DNA of 64,000 nucleotides from JAPOXR01 sp965116115 (GCA_965116115.1 OZ220486.1:1-64000); one strand, 5' to 3'; counted from the first letter of the stretch, positions 46,085 to 56,047 are shown. Notes: generated from the letters alone by a model not told the origin. Program-made: numbers and translations.

Positions 46085-47359
46085 TCATGCGTTTTCCCGG
46101 AGAACCGTTCCGGCGAGATACAAAGACCCGCAGACGAGAATTCGCGCGCCCGGCGCTTCCGCCGCGCTCCGCCGCGCCGCTTCCTCCACGGTTCCCGCTG
46201 TTTCCGCGCTGAATCCGACATCGTTCGCGGCGTCAGCCACGCCGGCGGCCGAAAGGGACGCTTTTTCGCCCGGAATGGCGACTCCATAGAGTTTGCCGGC
46301 GGCCGCGCGCACGGCTGACAGGTAACCGCGGATATCTTTGGTGTTCAGCATTCCGCAGATGATCCTGTTAACCCGCGCCGGCATTTCCTGAAGCGTCCGG
46401 GCCGCCGCGATGCCGGCCGCGGCATTGTGCCCGCCGTCCAGCCAGACTTCAGAATCGCCGGCGGCTTCGACCAGCGGGCCGGATTTGAGGCGCTGCATGC
46501 GCGCGGGCCAGCGGGCTTCCGTCAGAGCCGCTGACAAGGCCGGCTGTTCCACGCCGAGTTCCCGCAGCACGGCGACCGCCGCGCCGGCGTTGCCGATTTG
46601 ATGCGGCCCGGCCAGACTCGGCCGCGGCAGCTGAATTTCCTCTCCTTTGAACCGGCAGCGCAGGCCGCCGCCGCAAGGCTTGACGTCCCAGTCCTCCCCT
46701 TGGACCAGCAGCGGCGCGGCGGCCCGCTCCGCGGCGGCGCGGATCACGCGCATGGCTTCAGCGGGCTGTTCGCTCACGACGCAAGGCGCACCGGGCTTCA
46801 GTATGCCCGCTTTCTCTCCGGCGATCTCCCTGACAGTCTCACCGAGATACTGCTGGTGATCAAGCGAAATGGGAGAGATCACGGTCAGCCTCGGTTGATC
46901 GACGACATTCGTCGCGTCAAGCCGCCCTCCGAGGCCGACCTCCAAAAGCAGGATGTCCGCCTCGGCGCGGGAAAAAGCCAGCATGGCCGCGCATGTCGTA
47001 ATCTCGAACAGCGAGATCGGCTGCCCCCGGTTTACGGTTTCGCATTCCCGCAGGACATCGGCCAGAGCCGCCTCTTCGATCAACTGGCCGGCGAGGCGGA
47101 TGCGCTCGTGGAATTTCGCCAGATGAGGCGAGATATAGGCATGCGCGCTCTGTCCTGCAGCCTCGATTCCGGCCCGGACCATGGCCAGCGTCGATCCTTT
47201 CCCGTTAGTGCCGGCGAAATGGACGGCCGGCGGCATCCGCCGTTCTGGATGGCCGAGTTCGGCCAGCAGACGGCGCGGCCGATTCAGCGTCAGATCAATG
47301 CTTTTCGGATAAAGCGACTTGAGACGTTCAAGTATCAGAGAGGACTGCGTGTCTGACAT
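46085..47359 (-). CDS. folC: bifunctional folylpolyglutamate/dihydrofolate synthase
   Basis: A 424-residue Mur-ligase-family enzyme. The ATP loop is HFAGTNGKGSTLAMV, followed by YISPHLAKFHERIRL, the family motif, and LLEVGLGGRLDATNVV. It adds dihydropteroate-glutamate and then further glutamates to folate. It follows accD by 11 bp on the minus strand, the classic accD-folC pair. Confidence 0.95.
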   Translation of the reverse strand: MSDTQSSLILERLKSLYPKSIDLTLNRPRRLLAELGHPERRMPPAVHFAGTNGKGSTLAMVRAGIEAAGQSAHAYISPHLAKFHERIRLAGQLIEEAALADVLRECETVNRGQPISLFEITTCAAMLAFSRAEADILLLEVGLGGRLDATNVVDQPRLTVISPISLDHQQYLGETVREIAGEKAGILKPGAPCVVSEQPAEAMRVIRAAAERAAAPLLVQGEDWDVKPCGGGLRCRFKGEEIQLPRPSLAGPHQIGNAGAAVAVLRELGVEQPALSAALTEARWPARMQRLKSGPLVEAAGDSEVWLDGGHNAAAGIAAARTLQEMPARVNRIICGMLNTKDIRGYLSAVRAAAGKLYGVAIPGEKASLSAAGVADAANDVGFSAETAGTVEEAARRSAAEAPGARILVCGSLYLAGTVLRENA

Positions 47360-47370
47360 TCCCCTGTCCG

Positions 47371-48276
47371 TCAGCCAGGGCGGTCGAGAACCGGGATTTC
47401 CCCTTTCACCGCGGGATCCTTGTTCATCAGCAGCAGCGCGATCGCGACAATCTCGTCTCGCAGTTTCCGGCGGTGCGTCACGCGGTCAACCATGCCGTGC
47501 TCAAGCAGATGTTCCGAACGCTGGAATCCCTCGGGAAGCTTTTCCCGGATGGTCTGCTCGATGACTCTCGGCCCGGCGAAACAGATCAGGGCCTTGGGCT
47601 CCGCGATATGGACATCGCCGAGCATCGCGTAAGACGCGGTGACTCCGCCGGTCGTCGGATGAGTCAAAACCACGATGTACGGCAGCGGAGGATTGTTCCG
47701 CTTCAGCGCCTGGAGGGCGACAGTGACGCGCGGCATCTGCATCAGGCTGAGAATCCCCTCCTGCATTCTCGCCCCTCCGGCGGCGGCGAACAGCGTCAGC
47801 GGGGCGTTTCTTTCCACAGCTTTCGCGCAGGCCGCGACGATCGAATTGCCGACATACATTCCCATGGAACCGCCCATGAAGCGGAAATCCTGAGCCGCCG
47901 CGACGAAGCGCGTTTTGCAGATGTCGCCCTCGGCGACCAGCATCGCTTCGGCCTCGCCGGTTTTTTTCTGCGCGGCGCGCAGCCTGTCGCCGTAGCGTTT
48001 CTGGTCGCGGAATTTCAGCGGATCGGCGACGGGAACGGGCACCGGCACTTCGGTATAGGCGCCGCTGTCGAACAGCCGTCCGAATCTCTCTTTCGGAGAT
48101 ATCTGCATATGGTGATCGCAGCTCGGGCAGACATTCTGGCTGAGAACCAGTTCCCGGTGATAAAGGATGGACCCGCATTCATCGCATTTGGACCAGAGAT
48201 CGTCCGGTATGGACGAATCGGGCGATCCGAGAATCGACTTGATTTTGGGTCTCACAAAGTTTGTGATCCAATTCAC
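47371..48276 (-). CDS. accD: acetyl-CoA carboxylase carboxyltransferase subunit beta
   Basis: A 301-residue protein with the N-terminal zinc finger WSKCDECGSILYHREL and NVCPSCDHHMQ. The crotonase-like core includes GGSMGMYVGNSIVAACAKAV, ARMQEGILSLMQM and LTHPTTGGVTASYAMLGDV. It forms the carboxyltransferase with AccA (7349-8302). First gene of the accD-folC unit, divergent from the glycerophosphodiesterase gene. Confidence 0.96.
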   Translation of the reverse strand: MNWITNFVRPKIKSILGSPDSSIPDDLWSKCDECGSILYHRELVLSQNVCPSCDHHMQISPKERFGRLFDSGAYTEVPVPVPVADPLKFRDQKRYGDRLRAAQKKTGEAEAMLVAEGDICKTRFVAAAQDFRFMGGSMGMYVGNSIVAACAKAVERNAPLTLFAAAGGARMQEGILSLMQMPRVTVALQALKRNNPPLPYIVVLTHPTTGGVTASYAMLGDVHIAEPKALICFAGPRVIEQTIREKLPEGFQRSEHLLEHGMVDRVTHRRKLRDEIVAIALLLMNKDPAVKGEIPVLDRPG

Positions 48277-48407
48277 GGCCGTAATCCATGATTGCTGCCT
48301 GTCCGATGCCTGAATATACCGGAGTTGTCATCCAATCAACGGATTGCCTGATATTCCGACCGGAAAACCGGCTCAGACGCCGCCGACCGCTGAAGGAAAA
48401 ATCCGCG

Positions 48408-49232
48408 ATGCGCGATGCGCACCCGTTCTTGATACATTCGCGCCGGCCGCAACCGGCGCCGATCGCTCACCGCGGCTTTTCCGCGTGTTATCCTGAAAAC
48501 ACGATGGCCGCTTTTGAGGCGGCCGCGAAACTCGGCTTCGAGTATCTCGAAACCGATGTCCGTGCCACGCGCGACGGGCATGTGGCCGTGTTTCACGATG
48601 ACACTCTCGAAAGAATGACGGGCGCGCGGGGACGCATCGAGGACCTGTCGCTGGCGGAACTGCGGAAGCTGCGTGTCGCGGGGACAGAGCCGCTTCCTCT
48701 GCTCGCCGGTCTGCTGCGCGGCCTCCCGGATATGAAAGTCAATATCGATCCCAAAACGGACGGCGCCGCGGCACTGCTGATGCGGCTTCTGCGGAAAATG
48801 GACGTCTGGGACAGAGTGTGCGTCGCTTCTTTTTCGGGCCGGCGGCTGGAATATATGCGGCGGGAAGCGGGCGACCGTCTCTGCACATCAGCCGGGCCGG
48901 GAGAAATCACGCGCCTTTGGCTTTCCCGGTTCGGCCTTCCGGCTGGGCGGATCCGTGCCGACTGCGTCCAGGCCCCGCCCCGCCGCAGCTTCATTCGGGT
49001 GGTTGACGAAGCTTTCGTCAAGACAGCTCACGCACGCGGTCTGCCGGTTCATGTTTGGACAATCAATGATTCCGCCGAGATGGAGACGCTGCTGGCCTGC
49101 GGCGTGGACGGCATTATGACCGACGACGCCGAAGCGGCTATGCGGCTGTTTGAACAGCGCGTCTGGCAGACGGATCAGGTTTTCTGCTCCGCGTCGCCGG
49201 CGCCCCGGGAGAAAGGCCCGGACAGGATCTGA
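48408..49232 (+). CDS. glycerophosphodiester phosphodiesterase
   Basis: A 274-residue TIM-barrel enzyme. IAHRGFSACYPENTMAAF (with the catalytic H and E) is followed by YLETDVRATRDGHVAVFHDD and, near the end, VHVWTINDSAEMETLLACGV and GIMTDDAEA. It hydrolyses deacylated phospholipids to glycerol 3-phosphate and an alcohol. No signal peptide, so probably cytoplasmic. The ATG at 48408 has AAGGA upstream; a longer frame from 48288 lacks family support. Confidence 0.93.
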   Translation: MRDAHPFLIHSRRPQPAPIAHRGFSACYPENTMAAFEAAAKLGFEYLETDVRATRDGHVAVFHDDTLERMTGARGRIEDLSLAELRKLRVAGTEPLPLLAGLLRGLPDMKVNIDPKTDGAAALLMRLLRKMDVWDRVCVASFSGRRLEYMRREAGDRLCTSAGPGEITRLWLSRFGLPAGRIRADCVQAPPRRSFIRVVDEAFVKTAHARGLPVHVWTINDSAEMETLLACGVDGIMTDDAEAAMRLFEQRVWQTDQVFCSASPAPREKGPDRI

Positions 49233-49482
49233 CGCGTGATCTTATCCGTACGTCATCCGGCTCTGGAAATGTTTCCTCCGGATTGCCGGCCGGCCCCGAA
49301 CGGAAGCGGTCCGTCCTGTCCGGCCGGCGGATTCCCGCCTTCCGCATACCGGCGAATCAGCGCCGCCGCTTTGCCGCGGAATTCGGAATCAGCGCCGGAT
49401 TTCCGACATATTGGCTGTTGACGCCGAGTCAGGGTATGAATGCCGGCACGAAGTCATGTCATTTGCCGAGGAGATGCATCAC

Positions 49483-51216
49483 ATGAACGATTCCGGACCG
49501 GACAAATCATCTCTGCCCAGCCGCCATGTCAGCTGCGGACCGGCGCGGGCTCCGCACAGATCCTACTATTACGCCATGGGGCTGACCGAGGCCGAAATCG
49601 CGCAGCCGTTCGTCGGCGTCGCGACATGCTGGAACGAAGCCGCCCCCTGTAATATCGCCCTCAGCCGTCAGGCCCAAGCGGTCAAGCTCGGGGTCAAGGC
49701 GACCCGTGGCACGCCGCGGGAATTCACGACCATCACCGTGACAGACGGAATCGCGATGGGCCATGACGGTATGAAATCGTCCTTGGCGTCCCGCGACGCG
49801 ATTGCGGACACGGTCGAACTGACAATGCGCGGACACTGTTACGACGCGCTCGTGGGACTCGCCGGATGCGACAAATCACTGCCCGGCATGATGATGGCGA
49901 TGGCCCGCCTCAATGTCCCGTCGGTTTTTGTCTACGGCGGTTCGATACTGCCTGGCCGCCTCAACGGCAGGGATGTCACCGTGCAGGATGTGTTTGAAGC
50001 GGTCGGGCAACATCAGGCCGGAGCGATGTCGGACAAGGCTCTGGCCGCGCTGGAGCGGGTGGCATGCCCTTCCGCGGGCGCCTGCGGCGGGCAGTTCACT
50101 GCCAACACCATGGCGTGCGTTTCCGAAGCGCTGGGCTTGGCCCTTCCCAACTCCTCGGGCGCTCCGGCTCCGTACGAAAGCCGGGACCGTTACTGCGAGG
50201 CATCCGGCGAAGCGGTGATGATCCTGCTGGAAAAAAACATCCGGGCGCGAGACATAATCACCCGCGAATCACTTGAAAACGCCGCCCGCGTCGTGGCCTG
50301 CACCGGAGGATCGACGAATGCGGGGCTGCATCTTCCGGCAATCGCGCACGAAGCCGGGATTGAATTCGACCTCCTTGATGTCTGCGGCATCTTCCGCGAC
50401 ACGCCGTATTTCGTCAGCCTGAAACCGGGCGGGCAATTCGTCGCCAAGGATTTGTTTGAGGCCGGGGGAGTGCCGGTGGTCATGAATGAGTTGCGGAAAA
50501 TCGGCATGATTCATGAAGACTGCATCACCGCCACCGGCCGCGCCATGGGCGAAGAGCTTGATCTGGTGGAGCGCGGCGCGGACGGCCGCGTCATCTACCC
50601 TTCGGCGAAACCCATTTCTCCGACTGGCGGCGTCGTCGGTCTCAAGGGCAATCTCGCGCCCGACGGCGCCATCGTCAAAATCGCCGGGATGAGCGATGAT
50701 CAGATCGTCTTCTCCGGACCAGCCCGCGTTTTTGAGTGCGAGGAGGACGCATTCGAAGCCGTCAAGAACCGGAACTACAGTGAAGGCGATGTGATTGTGA
50801 TCCGCAACGAGGGGCCGGCCGGAGGCCCCGGCATGCGGGAGATGCTCTCGACGACCGCCGCGCTTTCCGGCCAAGGCATGGGCAAAAAAGTCGCGTTGAT
50901 CACAGACGGCAGATTTTCCGGCGCGACAAGAGGCTTCTGCATCGGCCATGTCGGACCGGAGGCTGCGCATGGCGGCCCCATCGCGCTGATCAGGAACGGC
51001 GACATGATCACAATTAACGCGAGGGCCGGTGAAATTTCCGTTGATTTGACCGAGGCGGAGCTCGAGGAGCGGAGGGCGGACTGGAAGGGGCCGCGGACCA
51101 CAATCTACACATCGGGCGCTTTATGGAAATATGCGCAGCTGGTCGGGCCGACGAGGCAGGGCGCGGTGACGCATCCCGGCGCAGCCAAGGAGTCACACGT
51201 CTATATGGACCTCTGA
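49483..51216 (+). CDS. ilvD: dihydroxy-acid dehydratase
   Basis: A 577-residue IlvD/Edd-family enzyme. Fe-S ligands are expected in VATCWNEAAPC, LAGCDKSLPGMMMA and SAGACGGQFTANTM. TDGIAMGHDGM and the C-terminal ALITDGRFSGATRGFCIGHV are typical of IlvD rather than Edd. It makes 2-keto acids for valine, isoleucine and pantothenate. The ATG at 49483 follows GAGGAG; starts at 49411 or 49456 would add unsupported residues. Confidence 0.93.
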   Translation: MNDSGPDKSSLPSRHVSCGPARAPHRSYYYAMGLTEAEIAQPFVGVATCWNEAAPCNIALSRQAQAVKLGVKATRGTPREFTTITVTDGIAMGHDGMKSSLASRDAIADTVELTMRGHCYDALVGLAGCDKSLPGMMMAMARLNVPSVFVYGGSILPGRLNGRDVTVQDVFEAVGQHQAGAMSDKALAALERVACPSAGACGGQFTANTMACVSEALGLALPNSSGAPAPYESRDRYCEASGEAVMILLEKNIRARDIITRESLENAARVVACTGGSTNAGLHLPAIAHEAGIEFDLLDVCGIFRDTPYFVSLKPGGQFVAKDLFEAGGVPVVMNELRKIGMIHEDCITATGRAMGEELDLVERGADGRVIYPSAKPISPTGGVVGLKGNLAPDGAIVKIAGMSDDQIVFSGPARVFECEEDAFEAVKNRNYSEGDVIVIRNEGPAGGPGMREMLSTTAALSGQGMGKKVALITDGRFSGATRGFCIGHVGPEAAHGGPIALIRNGDMITINARAGEISVDLTEAELEERRADWKGPRTTIYTSGALWKYAQLVGPTRQGAVTHPGAAKESHVYMDL

Positions 51217-51253
51217 ACTTAGTGTCCGCCGAACGGCCTCAGGTCGCCGCGTA

Positions 51254-51416
51254 ATGACGGCTGACCTGTATCCCAATCTGCTTTCGCCGTTGCATCTCGG
51301 CTTCATCCGGCTTCCGAACCGGGCGGTAATGGGATCCATGCATACCGGTCTTGAAGAATCCGGAGACTGGAACCGTGCGGCGGAATTTTACGCCGCACGG
51401 GCCCGTGGCGGAGCCG
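51254..51416 (+). pseudogene. fadH-like old-yellow-enzyme gene, piece 1 of 3
   Basis: From the ATG at 51254 the frame reads LYPNLLSPLHLGFIRLPNRA, VMGSMHTGLEESGDWNRAAE and FYAARARGGAG. This is the start of a 2,4-dienoyl-CoA reductase (FadH)-type NADH:flavin oxidoreductase. An IS256 enters at 51417. Joining 51416 to 52860 restores ARGGAGLIVTGG exactly. The whole gene is dead: IS256, a TAG at 53093, IS982, and loss of everything after about residue 210. Confidence 0.88.
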
Positions 51417-52851
51417 GGGAATGTCCCGCTTGATGTTGAAACCCGCAGGAGCGATGCTGCCTGTCGGCTATCTACGCGGCTTCCTTGAGCCGGTCAAGCC
51501 GATCCTTTCGACTATGTTCGATGAGAGCCTGTTTGAGAACGGGCAGCTGCCTGTACGCCTTGATGCGGCGGAAACCCTTCTCGGCCTCCATCATGCCGGC
51601 AGCGGTCCATCGCAGAGCCATCCCGGCGTTCCTCCAGCGCTTCACGTTGCGGCAGACCTGCCGGACCGTGCTGTTCATCGATTCGATGATGTTCGTGCTC
51701 GCCAGCGACCGCCGCAGCTCTGACGGCAGGCCGAGCCGGGAGACGGTCAGGACCTCGTCCAGGCCCTCAAGTATCGACCGGGAGACGTCCGGAGCCTCCT
51801 GTTCGAACCGCTGAGCCAGGCTGCGCATCAGCCGCTCGGCCTTGTCGGCGTCATCAAGTTCCCAGGCTTGCCTGAGCGTCCGCCGCACGCCGGCGTGATG
51901 TTCCGCGGCGAGACGGTCGATGATGTTGCGGCCCTTGTGAACCTGACAGCGCTGAATAGGGATGTCCGCGCCGAAAGTGCGCCGGATCGCCTTGCTGAGC
52001 GCCCTGGCTCCGTCGACGATGAACAGATAACAGCCCTTCGGATCAAGCCCGCGCCGGATCAGATCATCAAGCAGAGCCTGCACGGTCGCGGCGTTCTCCG
52101 TCGCGCCTTCGATGACGCCCAGCGGGCGCTTACGCCCCGACGCGTCAATGCCGACGGCCCCGATCATCAGCAGGCGGTCGCTCATATGCAGCCCGTCGAT
52201 CTGAATCGCGACGAGATCAAGCTCCGACAGATCGGAAGTCATCCATTCATCAAACTTCGCCTGCGTCAACGCCTTGAACCGGCGGGACACGGCCGATTTC
52301 GACAGCCCGCAGCCCGCCCCGCAGGGAACCCCGGCCTCCGGAATCCTCACCGCCCGGCGGAACTTGCGGGTCGCTGCGTTCGCGGTCATCAAGTTCACCG
52401 CCCATCGGTCGAGATAACCGTCCGCGGAGATTTCTTCCCAGCTCGGCAGAGACATCTCCTTGCCCGCAGCCTTGCAGCGGAGACGCGGACGGTCGATGCC
52501 GACCTTGCCGCCGTGAAATCCGACCTGGGAACGCGTATGGCACTGGCGGTGCCCCGGCTTGTCGGGAGAATGACTGTGACGTTTCCCGGCCAGCCGTTCG
52601 GCGTCCTCGTCCATCATCTGCCGCAGATACGCGATGCCCGTCGTCAGGCAGAATTTCTCGAAACTCTCGGTCACGTCTTCGTACGCCTCTTCGACGAGCG
52701 CGTTGATGTTCGGAGCGCTGGCGGAGGCGCCGGGGAATGTGCTAACGGTTTTCATGGTGTTGCTTCCTTTTCTTCAAAAAATCCCCGAGCTGATTCTCGG
52801 GGGAGAGGCAACACCGCCCATATCAAATTCAACATCAAGTGGGACATCCCC
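51417..52851 (-). mobile_element. IS256-family element
   Basis: 1435 bp with ends GGGAATGTCCCGCTTGATG and, inverted, GGGGATGTCCCACTTGATG. It is flanked by an exact 8-bp duplication CGGAGCCG (51409-51416 and 52852-52859), the usual IS256 target length. It carries one intact transposase. The perfect duplication and restored fadH frame indicate a fairly recent, simple insertion. Confidence 0.95.
51472..52755 (-). CDS. IS256-family (Mutator-type) transposase
   Basis: A 427-residue intact transposase. Landmarks are LVAIQIDGLHMSDRLL (first catalytic aspartate), VDGARALSKAIRRTFG (second aspartate), IQRCQVHKGRNIIDRL and ASTNIIESMNSTVRQVCRNV (catalytic glutamate region). It belongs to the longer IS256 branch with an N-terminal ISADGYLDRWAVNLMTANAA segment. 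Likely functional. Confidence 0.95.
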   Translation of the reverse strand: MKTVSTFPGASASAPNINALVEEAYEDVTESFEKFCLTTGIAYLRQMMDEDAERLAGKRHSHSPDKPGHRQCHTRSQVGFHGGKVGIDRPRLRCKAAGKEMSLPSWEEISADGYLDRWAVNLMTANAATRKFRRAVRIPEAGVPCGAGCGLSKSAVSRRFKALTQAKFDEWMTSDLSELDLVAIQIDGLHMSDRLLMIGAVGIDASGRKRPLGVIEGATENAATVQALLDDLIRRGLDPKGCYLFIVDGARALSKAIRRTFGADIPIQRCQVHKGRNIIDRLAAEHHAGVRRTLRQAWELDDADKAERLMRSLAQRFEQEAPDVSRSILEGLDEVLTVSRLGLPSELRRSLASTNIIESMNSTVRQVCRNVKRWRNAGMALRWTAAGMMEAEKGFRRIKAYRQLPVLKQALIEHSRKDRLDRLKEAA

Positions 52852-52859
52852 CGGAGCCG

Positions 52860-53214
52860 GGCTGATCGTGACCGGCGGGATCGCGCCGAACCGTGAAGGC
52901 GCTGTGTTACCCAATGCGGCCGCCTTGCGCACATCCGCAGTCATCAGGAACCACAGAATCGTCACCGCTCGGGTTCACGGCTACGGCGGCAAAATTGCCA
53001 TGCAAATCCTTCATGCCGGGTGCTACGCCTATGGCAGAGACTGCGTGGCCCCGTCTCCGATCAAGTCGCCGATTTCTTCGTATACGCCGCATTAGCTGGA
53101 TGAAGAGGGCATTAAAAAACAGATTTCAGACATCGCCGCGACAGCGTCACGCGCCCGTGAAGCCGGATATGACGGCATCGAGATCATGGGATCAGATGGG
53201 TGTTTTCTTAACCA
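52860..53214 (+). pseudogene. fadH-like gene, piece 2 of 3
   Basis: Continues as GLIVTGGIAPNREGAVLPNA, KIAMQILHAGCYAYGRDCVA and PSPIKSPISSYTPH, then a TAG at 53093-53095, then LDEEGIKKQISDIAATASRA and GYDGIEIMGSDGCFLNQ. The histidine and tyrosine of QILH-G-YAY mark the flavin site of this family. IS982 enters after 53214. Confidence 0.88.
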
Positions 53215-54179
53215 ACCCCAGTTCTGTTTAAGCGGTCGCTTTCATTTTCGGCTTGTTCGGGGTGAGCTGGTATGCAGCGACAGCTGAGAGGATGTGCACC
53301 ATTGCGTTAGTCGGTGAGCGGCAGCGGGTATGGACGAGACCGAGCTGCGATTTGAGCGCGTCAAAGACGGTTTCGACGATGAATCGTCTGCGCGGCAGGA
53401 GCTTGTCGATCATCGGCATGAGATAGTTCTTCATGTTCTTTCGGATGCCGGTGATCAGCTGCAGCCCGCGTTGCCGCAGCCTCATGAACAGCTTTTTCGA
53501 GATATAGACCTTGTCCGCGAAGATTTTGCCTTTCAAACCGTGGCTCACAGCGTCGAGCACGGCGCGGTCATCGACATTGCCCGGCGTGATTTTCAGGGCT
53601 GTGATCTCACTCTTGTCATTGATGATGACATGCAGCTTGAAGCCGTAGAACCAGCCCATGGAAGTGCGCCCGCGCGCGGCCAGGCCGGCGAATGCCTTAT
53701 TGCGGCTGATCCTGCGGTTACAGCAGACCGGTATATGGCTGCTGTCAGCGATGTAGACGCCGGTCTTTTCACCCGAAAGGCAGTGCATCAGCAGGCACAG
53801 CGGCATGAACAGGCGCGGCTGCAGCGTCACGAACCGGCCATAGCTCGGCAGCTCGCCGAACAGGCCGCGGCAGCGCTGGCATACGCCGTACAGGTAGAAC
53901 AGCTTGAAACAGCGAAACCCGCTCAAATGAAAAAACACCATGATGAACAGCATCTCCGACATGGAGAGCTTCCCGGCCCTGCGCCGTTTCGCGGAGCTGG
54001 TGATCAGGCAGTGTTTTTACTGTTCCTCGTAAACTTTCATGAAATCATCGAGACAGGTGAACAAGGCTTCTTTATGAATGTGCACGGGAGATCTCCAGTT
54101 TGATAAACTACTGAAACCGTGAATCATTTTTCAAGAGATTTGAGAATCCCCTGACTGAAACCTTAAACAGAACTGGGGT
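53215..54179 (-). mobile_element. IS982-family element
   Basis: 965 bp with perfect ends ACCCCAGTTCTGTTTAAG in inverted orientation. It is flanked by a 6-bp duplication TAACCA (53209-53214 and 54180-54185). Removing it joins CFLNQ to FLVRRTNHRIDRWG of the fadH-like gene, as expected for that family. Confidence 0.93.
53228..54085 (-). pseudogene. IS982-family transposase with an early stop
   Basis: A GTG at 54083-54085 opens a frame of 286 codons to 53228, but codon 23 is TAA (VYEEQ then stop, then KHCLITSSAKRRRAGKLSMS). From MSEMLFIMVFFHLSGFRCFK the frame is clean for 244 residues and holds the DDE motif parts YIADSSHIPVCCNRRI, ITPGNVDDRAVLDAV and RRFIVETVFDALKSQLGL. Internal restart at 53962 would give a protein lacking 41 residues, so activity is doubtful. 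Confidence 0.85.
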
Positions 54180-54300
54180 TAACCAGTTCTTGGTTCGGCG
54201 CACCAATCACCGGATTGATCGCTGGGGCAGTCCATGCGAAAACCGCATGCAGCTTCCTGTCGAGATTCTGCGCCGCTCCCGCAAGGCCGTCGGCCCTCGG
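54180..54300 (+). pseudogene. fadH-like gene, piece 3 of 3
   Basis: Reads FLVRRTNHRIDRWG, then ENRMQLPVEILRRSRKAVGP, after which the sequence turns into the end of the ISNCY-type element at about 54300. The remaining two thirds of a FadH protein (second half of the barrel, Fe-S and NADPH domains) are missing. Confidence 0.85.
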
Positions 54301-54329
54301 CGAAGCCGGGTTCCGACTGCCGCTCCCGC

Positions 54330-55714
54330 GCCGCCTTCGAAAGATACCCTTCTTCGGCAGAGCGTTCAGATCAAGCATCGCATCCGGCTCCCGGCGGTTC
54401 TCCGGGCCGTGAAAGCCGCGGTCGAAGCTGCAGGCCCGGAGTTCCGGAAACCGCTCCTGCGCCGCCGCGACGACCGGAACGGCATATTAAACATCAGAAC
54501 CTTGCATGATCTCATGACAGTTATGAACTGATACTGATCCTCGACGACAGCCATCGGAACTCCCAGTGCTGCGGGAGAGCCGGCTTTTCCCTCAGTGATC
54601 CATCGCGTGTGCGGCTCGAAAATCGAGAACACCTTCTCGTTCTGCGGTATCGTCTCCCCCCGGAGCAGGCGGCGGCTGACCTGGTCGATCTGCCGCTTGG
54701 CGTGCCTCAGATAACTGTCGATCAAACACAAACTTAATGCGCTCGCCCCGGCCGCCGCCAAGACCGGAAGCGTATCATCCATCTTCGCGACGAGGCGGCG
54801 GCAAAACCGCAAATACTCCCTGACAGCCTTCTCCGTCTGCCGCCGCCGCGTGCGGACGCCGTGAAACAGCCGCCGCAGCACGGCCTGCAGATGCGCGCTC
54901 TGCCGCTGGCCGGGAACGCCGCGCCGGCAAGCCTCCCGCGCCGTTTCCCGAAACATGCGGCGCACCGCATCCATGAGAAGATTCACATCCGTCGGAAAAC
55001 GAACATCCGTCTCAACGCAAAAACTGTCAACGCGACCGCGCAACGCGGCGCCGGGCTTTTTTCCGGCGACCTCATGGCCGCTCGCTGCCAGCAGCTTGCC
55101 GACGCGCGCCGGCATCCGCGGCGTCAAAAGGGAAACATCATCGACGGGCGTCTGCATCTCATACCCGCCGCAGTCGAAGACATCGTCATGGCCGAGCATC
55201 GCGCGGACCAGCTCATGGTTGTTCACCAAGCTGCGCAGCCGGTCGAAATCGCAGTCAGTCCCCTGTTTGAGAACGCCGATCACGAGAATCGGCTGGCAAG
55301 CTGTCCCCGGACGACCGTTGTGCCAGCCGACATCGACGAAGAATTCCTCGTCGAAAATCCTCTGAAGGTCACGCTGGCGATTGACATAAAGATGCTGCAG
55401 GCCCCTGAGCACATTCTCGATGTCATCCCGCGACTTCAGATCAATTTTCAAGGCTCAATTTACAAATCGTATGCATCCATACTGTAATGCATTTATATAC
55501 AAGGGGATAGATGTCATAGATCACAAGCGGTTTTGCCAGATACTTCGACAATTATTCTGCAGTATTATCAGTATGTTGGGCTGAAAAATGCCCCCTCCCG
55601 CACATTATTTTCTGCGGGAACCGAAAGACCGTGCATACGATTTGTAAATTGAGCCATTTTCAAAGTTTCGATAGACTTCGTGCCGAGGCGGGCCGGTTTG
55701 ATCAGTCGGCGCAT
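54330..55714 (-). pseudogene. ISNCY-type transposase, split by a MITE and frameshifted
   Basis: After removal of the MITE the gene starts at the ATG at 55712-55714 (GGGAG upstream): MRRLIKPARLGTKSIETLKI, then DLKSRDDIENVLRGLQHLYV. Family landmarks follow: GRPGTACQPILVIGVLKQG, CVETDVRFPTDVNLLMDAVR, RQIDQVSRRLLRGETIPQNE, KVFSIFEPHTRWITEGKAGS and VVEDQYQFI. The frame is lost after that, and the last readable part (MLDLNALPKKG) is in another frame, then the C-terminus is missing. Confidence 0.8.
55452..55655. mobile_element. 204-bp MITE
   Basis: Terminal inverted repeats of 24 bp match perfectly: GGCTCAATTTACAAATCG plus TATGCA at 55452-55475 and the complement at 55632-55655. An exact 8-bp target duplication ATTTTCAA flanks it (55444-55451 and 55656-55663). 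There is no coding capacity; an internal hairpin CCCGCA/TGCGGG lies near the right end. It is inserted in codon 18-20 of the ISNCY transposase. Related single ends occur at 20083 and 32018. Confidence 0.9.
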
Positions 55715-56047
55715 ACCGTTCTCCCGGTGAAAAAAGCGGCGAAGATTGCCGCGATCAGTGCTGAGTCACCGGATTTTTAACGAAAACGCTGATTCTTCAC
55801 AATCGACAAACACCTCAAAATACTAAAAATGATAAGCAAAGAACTTTTCGGGCAGGCACGAGTTACTCACAGGTTAATGAATTCCCAAGGCCGGAAGAAG
55901 CCGGCAACGCTTTGCGTTTCCGGAAGACCCGTGAAGCGGAGTTATCCAACCGGCAAGCGGCTCGGACAATCCCGGGCCTTGAAACGGAGAAAGGACATGA
56001 GGAATCCTGAAGTGCTAAGTGTTGACAAAGTGTTCTCAAGTTGATAT

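Larger units (their letters stand above)
54300..55867 (-). mobile_element. ISNCY-type (ISDol1-like) element, truncated
   Basis: The 5' end probably lies at about 55867, since GTGCCTGCCCGAAAAGTTC (inverse) recurs alone at 20041. The element contains the transposase relic and a 204-bp MITE inside its first codons. Its 3' end abuts the truncated fadH-like gene at about 54300 without a visible inverted end, so about 200 bp of the 3' part is lost. Confidence 0.65.
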
